The notes beneath the pieces were generated by a model. It was not told the DNA's origin and did not search any database. It saw nothing but the letters and a program-made list of their open reading frames with translations. A stretch of DNA of 64,000 nt from Bacteroidales bacterium (GTDB lineage Bacteria; Bacteroidota; Bacteroidia; Bacteroidales; Muribaculaceae). This document shows positions 63,503 to 64,000 of the stretch, piece by piece; the stretch's first letter is position 1, and each line of letters starts with the position of its first letter. Made by a program: the position numbers and the translations under genes. The stretch covers positions 81,542 through 145,541 of the forward strand of contig JAAVFL010000008.1 in assembly GCA_014800795.1 (NCBI GenBank). The letters are read 5' to 3'.

Positions 63503-63550
63503 AATAAATCAGCAGCCCCGCGGAAATTTCCGCGGGGCTGCTGATTTATT
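63503..63550. terminator. Bidirectional terminator between uvrA and nuoN
   Basis: A 21-bp perfect stem (63503-63523 with 63530-63550) with a GC core and AT-rich ends, lying between convergent genes. Confidence 0.93.
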
Positions 63551-63573
63551 AAAGGCTCTGCCGGAGAGCGTGT

Positions 63574-64000
63574 TTATCCGATGAATGCGAACAGGCTGCT
63601 CGAAGATGCAGCTTCCATTATAGAATCGTAGAAGAAGCTTACTATACCAAGCCCGACGATACCGGCGACCGTAATCCAAAGTCCAAGACGTTCGCTGCAT
63701 GCCGAGCGGAATGTCGCGATCTGCGGTTCCTCAGGAGAAATATACATAGCCTTCACCACAAGCAGATAGTAGTAAAGCGAGATGATTGTATTGATCAGCG
63801 CTATGAGCACCAGTACGTATATCGCTACCGAACCTTGATTGATGGCAGAGGTAAAGATAAAGAATTTGCTGAAGAAACCGGCAAAAGGAGGAATACCGGC
63901 AAGCGAGAACATGGCGAGCATCATAGAGCATGCCAGCCATGGATTGGTGCGCGACAGACCGTTGTAATCGGTCATCTCTACCTTTCCTGTCTGATTTTCG
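63574..64000 (-). CDS. nuoN: NADH-quinone oxidoreductase subunit N, C-terminal part (cut by window end)
   Basis: At least 141 residues; the frame runs through [15 protein letters not shown] out of the window, so the Met inside is not the start. The membrane motif [20 protein letters not shown] is the proton-antiporter signature of Nuo N/M/L, and the short final helices fit NuoN. It pumps protons in complex I. As the last nuo gene it is followed by a strong terminator. Confidence 0.93.
   Translation of the reverse strand, partial: ENQTGKVEMTDYNGLSRTNPWLACSMMLAMFSLAGIPPFAGFFSKFFIFTSAINQGSVAIYVLVLIALINTIISLYYYLLVVKAMYISPEEPQIATFRSACSERLGLWITVAGIVGLGIVSFFYDSIMEAASSSSLFAFIG

Overview
The window looks like chromosome of a gut-type member of the order Bacteroidales, most like the Muribaculaceae or neighbouring families (the family level is inference). 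The reasons are seen directly: many start regions carry the Bacteroidetes -7 box TAnnTTTG; there is a complete type IX secretion / gliding gene set (porT, porP, gldK, gldL, gldM, gldN); and polysaccharide-degrading enzymes (GH51, GH127, GH115), DcaP-like and PorT-like outer-membrane barrels and a BlaI/M56-TonB pair are present. I see no phage, integrase, transposase, CRISPR array or rRNA operon.

Layout. 1-1.3 kb: end of a biotin-carrier gene and the beta subunit of a sodium-pumping decarboxylase. 1.5-4.1 kb: a small unknown protein, tRNA-Leu(TAG), L-serine dehydratase and a Bcp-type peroxiredoxin. 4.1-10.4 kb: a LysM/periplasmic-binding fusion overlapping an outer-membrane barrel gene, then a tricorn-like protease with an intact catalytic tetrad. 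10.7-18.8 kb: an arabinose-polymer cluster with two paralogous secreted jelly-roll proteins around a GH51 enzyme, followed by a GH127/GH146-type enzyme. 18.8-21 kb: M56-TonB/BlaI sensor-repressor pair and tRNA-Met. 21-28 kb: EamA exporter, OmpA lipoprotein, cinA, tsaD, ROK kinase and manA. 28-34.7 kb: a GH115 alpha-glucuronidase, RNase G, a 29-residue basic protein too short for most gene finders, and HU. 34.9-43.1 kb: queuosine-precursor transporter, then the T9SS operon. 43.3-53.8 kb: K+/H+ antiporter, DcaP-like porin, pyrD, an ECF sigma factor, an M6 metalloprotease, prmA and two unknown small secreted proteins. 54-58.7 kb: rplM-rpsI, rpsB, tsf and, on the other strand, rpsF-rpsR-rplI. 58.9-60.4 kb: a four-gene envelope operon with two YtxH proteins. 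60.6-64 kb: uvrA and the end of nuoN.

How it fits together. The T9SS core exports proteins that carry a short C-terminal signal. Five secreted proteins in this window (both jelly-roll proteins, GH51, GH115 and the M6 protease) end in related sequences of the type 'aromatic-D/N-L-x-G ... G-I-Y-I/V ... G-K-K', so machine and likely cargo are encoded together. The glycan genes are scattered under their own promoters and lack a SusC/SusD pair here, so this is not a canonical polysaccharide utilization locus.

Least explained features: a dispersed intergenic element built round a perfect GC-rich hairpin (21.07-21.25 and 57.15-57.25 kb), whose two copies differ in the outer stem by paired changes that keep the helix; a second pair of related intergenic blocks (2.1-2.3 and 6.9-7.0 kb); and an 832-base stretch at 48.9-49.7 kb without a convincing gene.
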